NCBI GenBank assembly: GCA_035697145.1
Contig: DASSDL010000176.1
Location: 1-11,914, forward strand
Source of the DNA: DASQUK01 sp035697145
Lineage (GTDB): Bacteria; Actinomycetota; Acidimicrobiia; Acidimicrobiales; VFJN01
Direction of reading: 5' to 3'
DNA: 11,914 nucleotides
The translations under genes and the position numbers were made by a program. The notes beneath the pieces were generated by a model that had not been told where the DNA came from, did no database searches, and saw nothing but the letters and a program-made list of their open reading frames with translations. Shown piece by piece: positions 1-7,070 of this stretch (within the stretch, counting starts at the first letter, position 1; every line of letters starts with the position of its first letter).

Positions 1-311
1 AGGTCTGCGGTGTGCCGATCCCGGCGGGCGCCAGCATCGTGTGCAGCCTGGGGTCGGCCAACCACGACGAGTCGCGCTGGCCCGACGCCGAGCGCTTCGA
101 CATCTTCCGTGAGCGCCGGCCCCACATCGGCTTCGCCCACGGCCCTCACATGTGCCTCGGGATGCACCTGGCTCGCATGGAGACCCAGGTGGCGTTGGGG
201 GCGCTGTTCGATCGCCTACCGGGCTTGCGCCTGGACCCGGCCGAGCCCGACCCCTACATCTCGGGCCGCGTGTTCCGGGCGCCACCCAGGTTGGACGTCG
301 TCTGGGATTGA
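1..311 (+). CDS. Cytochrome P450, C-terminal fragment (5' end outside window)
   Basis: This is the last ~100 residues of a cytochrome P450, a heme-thiolate monooxygenase that inserts one oxygen atom from O2 into a substrate using electrons from ferredoxin/reductase partners. The heme-binding loop is visible as F-A-H-G-P-H-M-C-L-G-M-H-L-A-R, with the axial cysteine codon at 153-155; it fits the family pattern FGxGxHxCxG with Ala in the second position. Upstream, 'GVPIPAGASIVCSLGSANHDE..W.DAERFDIFR' matches the segment just before the heme loop in bacterial P450s (CYP class I, soluble). The frame is open to the left edge, so start, substrate-recognition region and I-helix are not in view. It stops at 309-311, 16 bases before the acyl-CoA dehydrogenase start, which suggests co-transcription. 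The substrate cannot be read from this piece; the neighbours make a lipid, terpenoid or sterol-type compound plausible (inference). Confidence 0.95.
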   Translation, partial: VCGVPIPAGASIVCSLGSANHDESRWPDAERFDIFRERRPHIGFAHGPHMCLGMHLARMETQVALGALFDRLPGLRLDPAEPDPYISGRVFRAPPRLDVVWD

Positions 312-327
312 GGGCAGCGTTTGGGGC

Positions 328-1515
328 GTGAGGACCACCGACGCGACGACCACCGACCGGACAGACCCCAAGCTGGCTGACGAGCTGGTCGCCACCGTGC
401 GCGACTGGGTGCGCAAGGACGTCGTGCCCGTGGCGTCCGACTACGAGCACGAGGACCGCTTCCCGGAGCCCCTGGTGGCGCAGATGCGGGCATTCGGGCT
501 GTTCGGGTCGAAGGTGCCCGAGGACTACGGCGGGCTGGGTCTCGACACCGTCACCTACGCCCGCCTGATGGAGGAGCTGTCGTACGGCTGGATGTCGCTG
601 GCCGGCGTCCTCAACACGCACACGATCCTGGCCACCCTGCTGGTCCGCCACGGGACGGCGGATCAGAGGGCGCGCCTGCTCCCCATATTGGCCAGCGGCG
701 AGGTGCGGGGCGCGTTCTCGCTGTCAGAGCCGGACGCCGGCAGCGACGCCGGCGCCATCCGCTGCAAGGCGACTCCCGACGGCGACGAGTACATCCTCGA
801 CGGCACCAAGATGTGGGTCACCAACGGCGAGCGCGCCGGCCTCGTCGCCCTCGCCGCCCGCACGCCCGAGGGCATCACCTGCTTCGTGGTCGAAAAGGAT
901 CCCGGGCCGGGCTTCGGTGGCATCGCCACCAGCAAGACCATCGGCAAGCTCGGCTACAAGGGCATCGAGACCGTGGAGATGACGTACAGCGGCCATCGGG
1001 TGCCGGCATCGACGGTGCTCGGTGGCGATGAGGGGCGGGGGCGGGGACTCCGCTACATCCTCGGCGCCCTCGAGGTCGGTCGCGTCAACATCGCCGCCCG
1101 GGCGGTCGGCGTGGCCCGGGCCGCCTTCGACGCGGCCATGCGCTACGCCCACGAGCGGGAGACATTCGGCGTGCCCATCCACAACCACCAAGCCATCCAG
1201 TTCAAGCTCGCCGACATGGCGACGCGCGTCGAGGCCTCCCGACTGCTGACCCGTAGCGCCGCCGAGAAGGTCGATGCCGGCGAGCGCGCCGACGTCGAGG
1301 CGGGGATGGCCAAGCTCTTTGCCTCGGAAACGGCGCTGGAGGTGGCGACCGAGGCCATGCGCATCCACGGCGGCTACGGCTACACCACCGAGTTCCCCGT
1401 CGAGCGCTACTACCGCGACGCGCCCCTGATGATCATCGGCGAGGGCACCAACGAGATCCAGCGGTTGGTCATCGCCCGGGGCCTGTTGCGCCGCTGGGCG
1501 GAACGCCCGGCCTAG
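328..1515 (+). CDS. Acyl-CoA dehydrogenase (FAD-dependent)
   Basis: A 395-residue acyl-CoA dehydrogenase, the usual length for the family (380-400). It oxidises an acyl-CoA at the alpha-beta carbons with FAD, passing electrons to ETF. The GTG at 328 is chosen because it lies 16 bases after the P450 stop and the ~20 residues before the first conserved helix are typical; the longer open frame to base 10 only shadows the P450. Visible motifs are the FAD/substrate signature 'FSLSEPDAGSDAGA' (from about residue 131), 'WVTNGERAG' (W163), the C-terminal 'RIHGGYGYTTEFPVERYYRDA' (R345), and 'GEGTNEIQR' where E372 sits at the medium/short-chain catalytic base position. The tight spacing to the P450 and to the TetR gene (19 bases downstream) suggests one catabolic operon. 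Chain length or branched-substrate preference cannot be told from sequence. Confidence 0.95.
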   Translation: MRTTDATTTDRTDPKLADELVATVRDWVRKDVVPVASDYEHEDRFPEPLVAQMRAFGLFGSKVPEDYGGLGLDTVTYARLMEELSYGWMSLAGVLNTHTILATLLVRHGTADQRARLLPILASGEVRGAFSLSEPDAGSDAGAIRCKATPDGDEYILDGTKMWVTNGERAGLVALAARTPEGITCFVVEKDPGPGFGGIATSKTIGKLGYKGIETVEMTYSGHRVPASTVLGGDEGRGRGLRYILGALEVGRVNIAARAVGVARAAFDAAMRYAHERETFGVPIHNHQAIQFKLADMATRVEASRLLTRSAAEKVDAGERADVEAGMAKLFASETALEVATEAMRIHGGYGYTTEFPVERYYRDAPLMIIGEGTNEIQRLVIARGLLRRWAERPA

Positions 1516-1534
1516 TGGGCACTAGAAAACGGGC

Positions 1535-2161
1535 GTGCCGACCAGGGGCCCTCTACGGCGCCAGGGCGTCGAGACCCGCGCCAAGCTGCTCGACGCCGCC
1601 GTCCCGGCGCTGGCCGAGAACGGCTACCACGCCACCCGGGTCGACGACATCGTGCGCATGGCGGGGGTGTCCCACGGCACCTTCTACCTCTACTTCGCCA
1701 ACAAGGAAGACCTGTTCCGCACGCTGGCGGAGCGGTGCGCCGACGAGGCGGACGCTCTGGCGGAGTCGCTAGGTGTGGTCGACTCCGGTCCCGCCGGAGT
1801 CGCCACGTTGCGGGCATGGCTGGCCGAGTTCGTCACCTTCTATCGCCGCTACGGCGTGGTGATCCGGGCCTGGGCCGAGAACCAGGTGACCGACCGGGCG
1901 CTCGCCCGGCTCGGGGCCGCATCGTTCGAACGCATCACGACCACGCTGCAGGCCTCGATGGCCGGCGGGCCCGACGATGGCGACTCGCAGCGTCGGATCG
2001 AGCTGCGGTCCGCGGCGCTGCTGGCGATGATCGAGCGCTTCGCCTACGTCACCACCAGCCGCGACCTGGGGTTCGGGGAGGACGTCCTGCTCGACAACCT
2101 GGCACTGGTGGTGCACCGCGGCTTCTTCCGCCCGCGATCGGTGCGCATGTCAGGGCACTAG
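1535..2161 (+). CDS. TetR/AcrR family transcriptional regulator
   Basis: A 208-residue one-component repressor-type regulator. The N-terminal TetR DNA-binding domain is clear: helix 1 'TRAKLLDAAVPALAENGYHATRVDDIV' (residues 14-40) and the recognition segment 'AGVSHGTFYLYFANKEDLF' (43-61), with the family's near-invariant G-T-F-Y-x-Y-F-x-x-K. The remaining ~145 residues are a helical ligand-binding and dimerisation domain with no further assignment. GTG 1535 is taken as start because it places the HTH at the usual distance from the N-terminus; no strong Shine-Dalgarno is seen. It follows the acyl-CoA dehydrogenase by 19 bases and precedes the propeller lipoprotein by 10. By position it likely controls one of these units; a 20-bp dyad at its 3' end (2161-2180) is a candidate site (inference). 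Confidence 0.93.
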   Translation: MPTRGPLRRQGVETRAKLLDAAVPALAENGYHATRVDDIVRMAGVSHGTFYLYFANKEDLFRTLAERCADEADALAESLGVVDSGPAGVATLRAWLAEFVTFYRRYGVVIRAWAENQVTDRALARLGAASFERITTTLQASMAGGPDDGDSQRRIELRSAALLAMIERFAYVTTSRDLGFGEDVLLDNLALVVHRGFFRPRSVRMSGH

Positions 2162-2180
2162 CCTGACGCCCGTGTCAGGC
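2149..2180 (+). promoter_or_regulatory. Overlapping alternative hairpins / dyad at start of propeller gene
   Basis: Three copies of one hexamer in alternating orientation: GTCAGG (2149-2154), CCTGAC (2162-2167), GTCAGG (2174-2179). The middle copy can pair with either neighbour, forming a 6-bp stem with a 7-base loop around the tetR stop codon, or a perfect 7-bp stem GCCTGAC/GTCAGGC (2161-2167 with 2174-2180) with a 6-base loop. The second stem takes in the last base of the GTG start (2172-2174) of the next gene. As DNA, 2161-2180 is a 20-bp dyad of the size bound by TetR dimers; as RNA it could limit initiation or couple translation. The sequence is seen directly; function is inferred. Confidence 0.45.
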
Positions 2181-4169
2181 CAGGGCTGGAGGGGGCCGGC
2201 GCGGCACCGGGGCATCGTCTCGCCGCTCGTGGGCGCCGTGGCGCTGTCGTTGGCGTCGTTGCCGGGCTGCGGTGGAGGGGACGATACGGCCGCTCCCGAC
2301 CCAATCGACGAGTGCGACTGGCCGATGTGGGGCCACGGGCCAAGCCGCACGTTCTCGTATCCCTGCGACACCGCCCTGTCGCCCGGCACCGTCGGCACGC
2401 TCGAGGAGGCCTGGTTCTTCAATGCCGAGGACGCGGTCACCGCCACGCCAGCGGTCGTCGACGGGACCGTGTACGTGGGCGACTGGTCGGGGACCTTCTA
2501 CGCGCTCGACCTCGACACCGGCGAGCCGCGCTGGACGTTCCGGGCCCGGGTTCATCCCCGCGTGTACGCCGGGCAGATCGTCTCCTCGGCGGCGGTTGCG
2601 GACGTGGCGGGCGGGCGGACCGTCTACTTCGGCGCCGGCAACACGCTCTACGCACTCGGTGCCGGCGACGGCGAGCTTCGCTGGGAACACCAGCTCGCCC
2701 CGCCGGGCGACAACGACGATCCCCGGGAGATCGAGTCGTCGCCGGTCGTCGTCGACGAGATGGTCATCTTCGGGTCCGACGTGCACAACGCCGACGACGG
2801 CACGCCGGCGGCCGTGTTCGCGCTCGACGCCGCCACCGGCCAGGAACGGTGGACGACGGTGACCGCCCCGACAGACGAGGCCGTGGCCGGCGGTCCGCCC
2901 GGCGACCGGCCGACCGGTCCCGGCTGCGCCGACGTGTGGGGGTCGCCAAGCGTCGACCTCGAGCGCCGGCTGGTGTTCGTGGGCACGGGAAACTGCACCG
3001 CTGCCGATCGCTGGGGCGGCCACTCCGAGGCGATCATGGCGCTCGACCTCGACACCGGGGAGGAGCGCTGGTCGTACCAGCCGCACGAGCCCAACCGCGA
3101 CGACCTCGACTTCGCCGGTGCGCCCAACCTGTTCGACATCGACGGCCGGGCCGCCGTCGGTCTGGGTAACAAGGACGCCGTCTACTACGTCGTCGACCGC
3201 GAGACCGGTGAGCCGCTGTGGGACACCCGGGTGGCTGAGCCCGGCATCCCCGAGCCGGGCAGCGACTACTCGACCGGCGGCTTCATCGGCCCGACCGCGC
3301 TCGCCGACGGGGTCATCGTCGGCGGCACCGCCGTCGGGGGAGCGCCTTACCTGCACGCCGTTGATGCCGCTTCGGGCGGCGTGCTGTGGCAGCAGGACGT
3401 GGCCGGCCCCACCTACGCGGCCGCGGCCGAGGCCAACGGCGTGGTGTTCATCGGCGGCATCGACTTCACGTTCCGGGCCCTCGACGTGCGCGACGGCGAC
3501 ATCCTCTGGGAGCGCGAGCTGAGCGGCGCCGTCTCCGGGGGCGCGGTCGTGGTGGGCGACGACGTCATCGCCGTCGCCGGCATCCGCGCTCCGGGTGTCG
3601 ACACCACCAGCGAAAACAGCGGCGTGTACCGGTTCTCCCTGGGATCCGGTGGCGGGACGGCGTCCTCCGAGGCGTACAGCACGACGGCGGGCACCGCGAC
3701 GAATCCGCCCGGTCCCGCCGCGACCAACTCGCCCGAGGCGCTCGCCCAGCCGTGCGTGGCAGCGGCCTGCCCGCTCGACTTCACCATCAGCGCCGAACGG
3801 GTGGGAGGCGAGACCGGGCGCGGGACGGTGAGGATCCAGCTGGATCCGTTCCGGGTCGAGGTCCGGGCCGAGGGGCTCGGCTCCCCCGGCCGCTGGCTCC
3901 TGCCCGGGAGCCCGCCGGCGTCGGACGGCGCCACCGCCTTCGGGGTGTACCTGTCCCAGGGCACCGACAACCCCGTGGGCGGGCTGGTGTGCGCCCTCGA
4001 TGCCGCCGACGACTGCACCGCCACCGAGAACCCGGCGCCGGGCGCCAGCTACGACCGAATCAGCATCTTGGCGGTCGACGACCCCGCCACGCTGCCGTCG
4101 ATCTCCGAGGGCATCCATCGCATCGTGACGACCAACGGCCTGGACATCCCCGTCACCCCGGGAGGGTGA
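2172..4169 (+). CDS. PQQ-type beta-propeller lipoprotein (PVA dehydrogenase-like)
   Basis: A 665-residue exported lipoprotein. GTG 2172 opens a signal peptide (basic n-region, hydrophobic residues 15-30) ending in a lipobox S-L-P-G-C with Cys33 (Pro at -2 is unusual). Residues ~80-490 form a PQQ-like propeller: seven quinoprotein-type repeats 'ALDxxTGxxxW' with tryptophans at 121, 171, 227, 300, 350, 406 and 446, an eighth partial repeat near Y486, and 'GCADVWGSPSVDLERRLVFVGTGNC' (C252, C275) like polyvinyl-alcohol dehydrogenase relatives. The vicinal Cys-Cys pair of methanol-dehydrogenase-type quinoenzymes is absent, so real PQQ catalysis is uncertain; a structural or BamB-like binding role is equally possible. 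A Ser/Thr/Gly/Pro-rich linker (~492-522) leads to a C-terminal domain of ~140 residues that I do not recognise. It overlaps or abuts the next lipoprotein gene, indicating joint expression. Confidence 0.85.
   Translation: MSGQGWRGPARHRGIVSPLVGAVALSLASLPGCGGGDDTAAPDPIDECDWPMWGHGPSRTFSYPCDTALSPGTVGTLEEAWFFNAEDAVTATPAVVDGTVYVGDWSGTFYALDLDTGEPRWTFRARVHPRVYAGQIVSSAAVADVAGGRTVYFGAGNTLYALGAGDGELRWEHQLAPPGDNDDPREIESSPVVVDEMVIFGSDVHNADDGTPAAVFALDAATGQERWTTVTAPTDEAVAGGPPGDRPTGPGCADVWGSPSVDLERRLVFVGTGNCTAADRWGGHSEAIMALDLDTGEERWSYQPHEPNRDDLDFAGAPNLFDIDGRAAVGLGNKDAVYYVVDRETGEPLWDTRVAEPGIPEPGSDYSTGGFIGPTALADGVIVGGTAVGGAPYLHAVDAASGGVLWQQDVAGPTYAAAAEANGVVFIGGIDFTFRALDVRDGDILWERELSGAVSGGAVVVGDDVIAVAGIRAPGVDTTSENSGVYRFSLGSGGGTASSEAYSTTAGTATNPPGPAATNSPEALAQPCVAAACPLDFTISAERVGGETGRGTVRIQLDPFRVEVRAEGLGSPGRWLLPGSPPASDGATAFGVYLSQGTDNPVGGLVCALDAADDCTATENPAPGASYDRISILAVDDPATLPSISEGIHRIVTTNGLDIPVTPGG
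4161..4165 (+). promoter_or_regulatory. Shine-Dalgarno GGAGG deciding the 4172 start
   Basis: GGAGG within the last codons of the upstream propeller gene lies 6 bases before GTG 4172. It leaves no room for the alternative GTG at 4166, which overlaps the upstream stop codon as GTGA. The start at 4172 is therefore preferred, and translational coupling between the two lipoprotein genes is likely. Confidence 0.7.
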
Positions 4170-4171
4170 GT

Positions 4172-5332
4172 GTGACGACAACCCAAACGACCCGGCTGAC
4201 AGGTGCGCTGGTGGCGGCGGTCCTCGTGGCCGCGTGCAGCGGCGACGACGGGGGCGACCGCGGCGAGGCCGCCTCCGCGACCACCGCCCAGGCGCCGGCC
4301 ACCATCGTGCTCAGCACCGAGGGCAACAACCTCAACGCCTACGAGCCCGACCCGCCGTTCCGGAAGCAGACCGTGATCCGCACGGCCGCCGACGATCCTG
4401 ACGGCCTCGACATCAACGGCCAGGTGTGCATGGTGCCCGACGGTTCCGGCCGCCAACTTTTCGTCGCCGGCGAGGACACGGGTCAGCCGGAGCGAACTCC
4501 CGGTTGGGGCATCTTCGAGCTCGAGGGCGGGACGGTCGGCGACTTGGAGGCGCGCGAGGTCGGCCGGCTCGTGCCGACATACCAGACCGAGGGTCCCGAG
4601 AACTACGGCTGTGGCGTGCTGTCCGACGGTCGCATCGTCACCACCGACATCGGCAACCAGGTGACCGGTCCGCCGACCGGGCAGCTCATCGTGTGGTTCC
4701 CGCCGTTCGACACCGACGAGGTGCCGTACTGCAAGATCGACGTGGCGCTGCCGACACCCGGCGGCATCCACGTCGTCGACGACGTGGTGTACTTGGCGGC
4801 GGCGCGCCCACCCGGCAACGGCATCGTCCGTTACGACGGCCCGTTCCCGACGTCCGCCGACGCCGCCGGCGGCTGCGGCCGGGTCGACGGCACCGGCGCC
4901 CCGCTGGCCGACGAGGCGGACAAGGGGCCGTTCATCCCGGCCGACGAGCACGTCGCCACGCCGAACGCGGTGGTCGGTGCGCCCGGCGGCGGGTTCTATG
5001 TCTCGAGCGCCTTCACCGGGGTGCTGGCGGAGTACGACGACTCCGGGCACTTCGTCCGCACCTTGGTGACGCCACCGCCCGGTGAGCAGCTCGGGGCCGA
5101 GCCGTACTCGACCGGCGCGCCCATCGGCATGGGTGTGGACCCGACGACGGGCTCCCTCTACTGGGCCGACCTCGCCATCGGCATCACCGACAGCATCGGT
5201 CCGATCGACGGCGCCGGGACGGTCCGGCGCATCACCTTCGACGCGGACGGCAATCCCCGGCCGCCCGAGACCTTGGACGAGGGCCTCGACTTTCCCGACG
5301 GCATCGGCATCTACGTCCCGGCGGACGCTTGA
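4172..5332 (+). CDS. Secreted SMP-30/NHL-like beta-propeller lipoprotein
   Basis: A 386-residue exported lipoprotein starting 2 bases after the preceding stop. The signal peptide has a hydrophobic run 'LTGALVAAVLVAAC' with lipobox V-A-A-C (Cys22), followed by a Gly/Asp/Ala/Thr-rich tether. The mature part resembles a six-bladed propeller of the SMP-30/gluconolactonase/NHL type: repeated 'VPDGSGRQLFVAG', 'GVLSDGRIVTTDIG', 'GGIHVVDDVVYLAAA', 'NAVVGAPGGGFYVSSAF', 'GMGVDPTTGSLYWADL', 'PDGIGIYVP'. Four further cysteines (in CMVP, YGCG, YCKI, GGCGR) could form disulfides outside the membrane. Metal ligands of true lactonases cannot be assigned with confidence, so no reaction is proposed. Its partner is another propeller lipoprotein with coupled translation, so they likely act together at the cell surface. 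The fold is reasonably sure, the exact family less so. Confidence 0.8.
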   Translation: MTTTQTTRLTGALVAAVLVAACSGDDGGDRGEAASATTAQAPATIVLSTEGNNLNAYEPDPPFRKQTVIRTAADDPDGLDINGQVCMVPDGSGRQLFVAGEDTGQPERTPGWGIFELEGGTVGDLEAREVGRLVPTYQTEGPENYGCGVLSDGRIVTTDIGNQVTGPPTGQLIVWFPPFDTDEVPYCKIDVALPTPGGIHVVDDVVYLAAARPPGNGIVRYDGPFPTSADAAGGCGRVDGTGAPLADEADKGPFIPADEHVATPNAVVGAPGGGFYVSSAFTGVLAEYDDSGHFVRTLVTPPPGEQLGAEPYSTGAPIGMGVDPTTGSLYWADLAIGITDSIGPIDGAGTVRRITFDADGNPRPPETLDEGLDFPDGIGIYVPADA

Positions 5333-5349
5333 GCGGCCGTCCCACCCCT

Positions 5350-5380
5350 TTGACTTAGAGCGCGCTCGAACCCGTACGGT
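5350..5380 (+). promoter_or_regulatory. Putative MerR-type promoter/operator of the LLM oxidoreductase
   Basis: A -35 like TTGACT (5350-5355) and a -10 like TACGGT (5375-5380) are separated by 19 bases, two longer than the sigma-70-type optimum. A near-perfect dyad TTAGAGCGCGCTCGAA (5355-5370; inner GAGCGCGCTC perfect, one mismatched pair) sits inside that spacer. A long spacer holding the operator dyad is the recognised layout of MerR-family activated promoters (SoxR, NmlR/AdhR type). A second palindrome CCGTACGG (5372-5379) overlaps the -10. The predicted transcript starts about 45 bases before the GTG at 5433. No merR gene lies in the window. Confidence 0.55.
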
Positions 5381-5432
5381 CGTGCACAGGTCGCTGCGAC
5401 GCCCGCAGCGCCGCCACCCGAGGAGAATCGCC

Positions 5433-6314
5433 GTGCAGCTCGGAATCCACGTCCCCAACTTCAAAATCATCGGCGGCACGCCCGCCATCGCCCCCGAGCT
5501 GGTCCGAGTGGCCGAGTCCGCCGAGGCCGCGGGCGCCACATGGCTGTCGGTCATGGACCACTACTTCCAGATGGACCAGATGGCCCCGGCCGAGGATCCC
5601 ATGCTCGACGGCTACACCGCGTTGGGGTTCCTGGCCGCCCACACCTCCTCGATCCGGCTCGGCCTGCTGGTCACGGGCGTGACCTACCGGCATCCCGGGC
5701 TCCTGGCCAAGATCGTCTCGACGCTCGACGTGCTGTCGGGCGGCCGGGCCGCCCTCGGCATCGGGGCCGCCTGGTACGAGCGGGAGCACCGGGGCTTGGG
5801 GGTTCCGTTCCCGCCCGTCTCCGAACGGTTCGAGCGCCTCGAGGAAGCGCTGCAGATCTGCCTGCAGATGTGGGACCCCGCAAACAATGGTCGCTACGAC
5901 GGCCGGCACTACCAGCTGGCCGAGACCCTGTGCTCGCCCCAGCCGCTCAGCCAGCCCCACCCGCCGATCACGATCGGCGGCAGCGGCGAGCGGAAGACCC
6001 TGCGCCTGGTGGCCCAGTACGCCGGTGCCTGCAACCTGTTCGGGGCGTCGACCGACGAGGTCGCCCACAAGCTCGACGTGCTCCGCCGGCACTGCGACGA
6101 GGTGGGCCGCGACTTCGACGAGATCGTCAAGACGATCCTTTACAGCGGCCCGGAACTGGACGGCGGCGACATCGACGGCTTCGCCGCCGAGATGGCCGGC
6201 TACGCCAAGCTCGGGGTGGACGGGGTCATGGTGATGCCGCTCACCGACCGCCCGGCCGACTGGGTCGAGCAGCGCTGCATCCCGGCGACCGCCCGCCTGG
6301 CCGAGCTCCCATAA
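5433..6314 (+). CDS. LLM-class F420-type oxidoreductase
   Basis: A 293-residue luciferase-like monooxygenase-fold (TIM barrel) protein of the group annotated as F420-dependent oxidoreductases, which use reduced coenzyme F420 (or FMN) to reduce or oxidise small organic substrates in the cytoplasm. Start GTG 5433 has AGGAG (5421-5425) seven bases upstream. Visible family segments are 'QLGIHVPNF' (strand 1), 'AEAAGATWLSVMDHYFQM' (residues 30-47), 'RLGLLVTGVTYRHPGLLAKIVSTLDVLSGGRAALGIGAAWYEREHRGLG' with the conserved T-Y-R-H-P and G-R-x-x-L-G-I-G-A-A-W, and 'PPITIGGSGERKTLRLVAQYAGACNLF'. Length is normal. It has its own intergenic promoter with MerR-like features, so it is probably induced separately from the propeller genes. 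Substrate is unknown; F420 rather than FMN use is inferred from the subgroup. Confidence 0.92.
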   Translation: MQLGIHVPNFKIIGGTPAIAPELVRVAESAEAAGATWLSVMDHYFQMDQMAPAEDPMLDGYTALGFLAAHTSSIRLGLLVTGVTYRHPGLLAKIVSTLDVLSGGRAALGIGAAWYEREHRGLGVPFPPVSERFERLEEALQICLQMWDPANNGRYDGRHYQLAETLCSPQPLSQPHPPITIGGSGERKTLRLVAQYAGACNLFGASTDEVAHKLDVLRRHCDEVGRDFDEIVKTILYSGPELDGGDIDGFAAEMAGYAKLGVDGVMVMPLTDRPADWVEQRCIPATARLAELP

Positions 6315-6318
6315 CCGT

Positions 6319-6330
6319 CGGCGCGCGCCG
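6319..6330. terminator. GC palindrome after oxidoreductase gene, weak terminator candidate
   Basis: A perfect 12-base palindrome CGGCGCGCGCCG starts four bases after the TAA of the oxidoreductase. It has no U-tract and needs a 4-base loop with only a 4-bp stem, so it is at best a weak pause site. The rest of the 39-base gap to the nucleosidase gene holds a G-rich run and no clear promoter. Confidence 0.2.
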
Positions 6331-6353
6331 GGCGGGCGGGGCAAAGTGTCGCC

Positions 6354-7070
6354 GTGCGAATCGGGATGCTGGCACCCATGCCGTCGGAGCTTCGGCCGCT
6401 GGTGCGCAAGCTCGGGTTGCGGCCCTCGGCGGCACCGGTGGGAACGAGGGTCCACGAGGGCCGGTCGGGCTCGGCGTCCGTCGTGGCGGCGACCACCGGG
6501 ATGGGCACCGCCGGGGCCGCGGAGGCGGCGCGGCGTATGCTCGATGCCGTCGACGTCGATCACGTGATGGTCGTCGGCATCGCCGGTGGCATCGACGACC
6601 GCCTCGCCATCGGCGACGTCATCAGGCCCGGCGTCGTCATCGACGGGGCGTCCGGAGCCGAGTACCGGCCCCACCCGCTGGGCGAGCGGACCGATCCGCC
6701 GGACCCGGGCGCCCTCCACACGTCGGACGAGTTCATCGTCGATCCCGACCGGGTGGCTGCGCTCCGTGCCCGAGGCGTGATCGCCATGGACATGGAGACG
6801 GCCGCCGTCGCGGCCGTGTGCGAGGAGCGTGGCTGCCCCTGGTCGGTGATCCGCGCCATCAGCGACCGGTCCAGCGACGGGATGGCCGACGAGGCCGTGT
6901 TCGAGCTCGCTCATCCTGACGGCACACCCGACTTGCGGGCCGTGGCGCGCTTCGTCGCTCGTCACCCACGGCGCCTCCCCCAACTGGTCCGGCTCGGACG
7001 AGACGCCAGCGTCGCTACCAGCGCCGCCGCCACCGCCGCCGCCGAGGCCTGTCGCCGGCTGTCACCATGA
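6354..7070 (+). CDS. MTA/SAH nucleosidase-like phosphorylase-fold enzyme
   Basis: A 238-residue protein of the nucleoside phosphorylase/nucleosidase (PNP_UDP_1) family, closest in layout to 5'-methylthioadenosine/S-adenosylhomocysteine nucleosidase, which hydrolyses the N-glycosidic bond of MTA or SAH in methyl-cycle salvage. 'RIGMLAPMPSELRPL' puts Glu at position 12, as in E. coli MTAN. 'MDMETAAVAAVCEERGCPWSVIRAISD' gives E148 and D171, spaced 23 residues apart, the same spacing as E174/D197 of the E. coli enzyme. A 'TTGMGTAGAAEAAR' segment and 'VVGIAGGIDDRLAIGDV' match the ribose/glycine-rich regions. Start GTG 6354 aligns with the family N-terminus; the Shine-Dalgarno is weak. It overlaps the next gene by 4 bases (ATGA). 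Futalosine- or hopanoid-pathway nucleosidases are alternatives; specificity is not settled. Confidence 0.82.
   Translation: MRIGMLAPMPSELRPLVRKLGLRPSAAPVGTRVHEGRSGSASVVAATTGMGTAGAAEAARRMLDAVDVDHVMVVGIAGGIDDRLAIGDVIRPGVVIDGASGAEYRPHPLGERTDPPDPGALHTSDEFIVDPDRVAALRARGVIAMDMETAAVAAVCEERGCPWSVIRAISDRSSDGMADEAVFELAHPDGTPDLRAVARFVARHPRRLPQLVRLGRDASVATSAAATAAAEACRRLSP

Noticed and set aside
10..327. N-terminal extension of the acyl-CoA dehydrogenase over the P450 end
   Set aside because: The extension is an Arg/Ser/Thr-rich shadow of the P450 coding sequence; the family length and conserved start region fit GTG 328.
2175..4181. 668-codon open frame on the minus strand opposite the PQQ-propeller gene
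   Set aside because: It mirrors a clearly coding plus-strand gene; its translation is a low-complexity G/V/D/R-rich product typical of antisense frames in GC-rich DNA, with no recognisable domain.
4049..5554. 501-codon minus-strand frame
   Set aside because: Antisense shadow crossing two well-supported plus-strand genes and a promoter region; no motif seen.
5355..6983. 542-codon minus-strand frame
   Set aside because: Antisense to the oxidoreductase and nucleosidase genes, which show family motifs; composition is that of a shadow frame.
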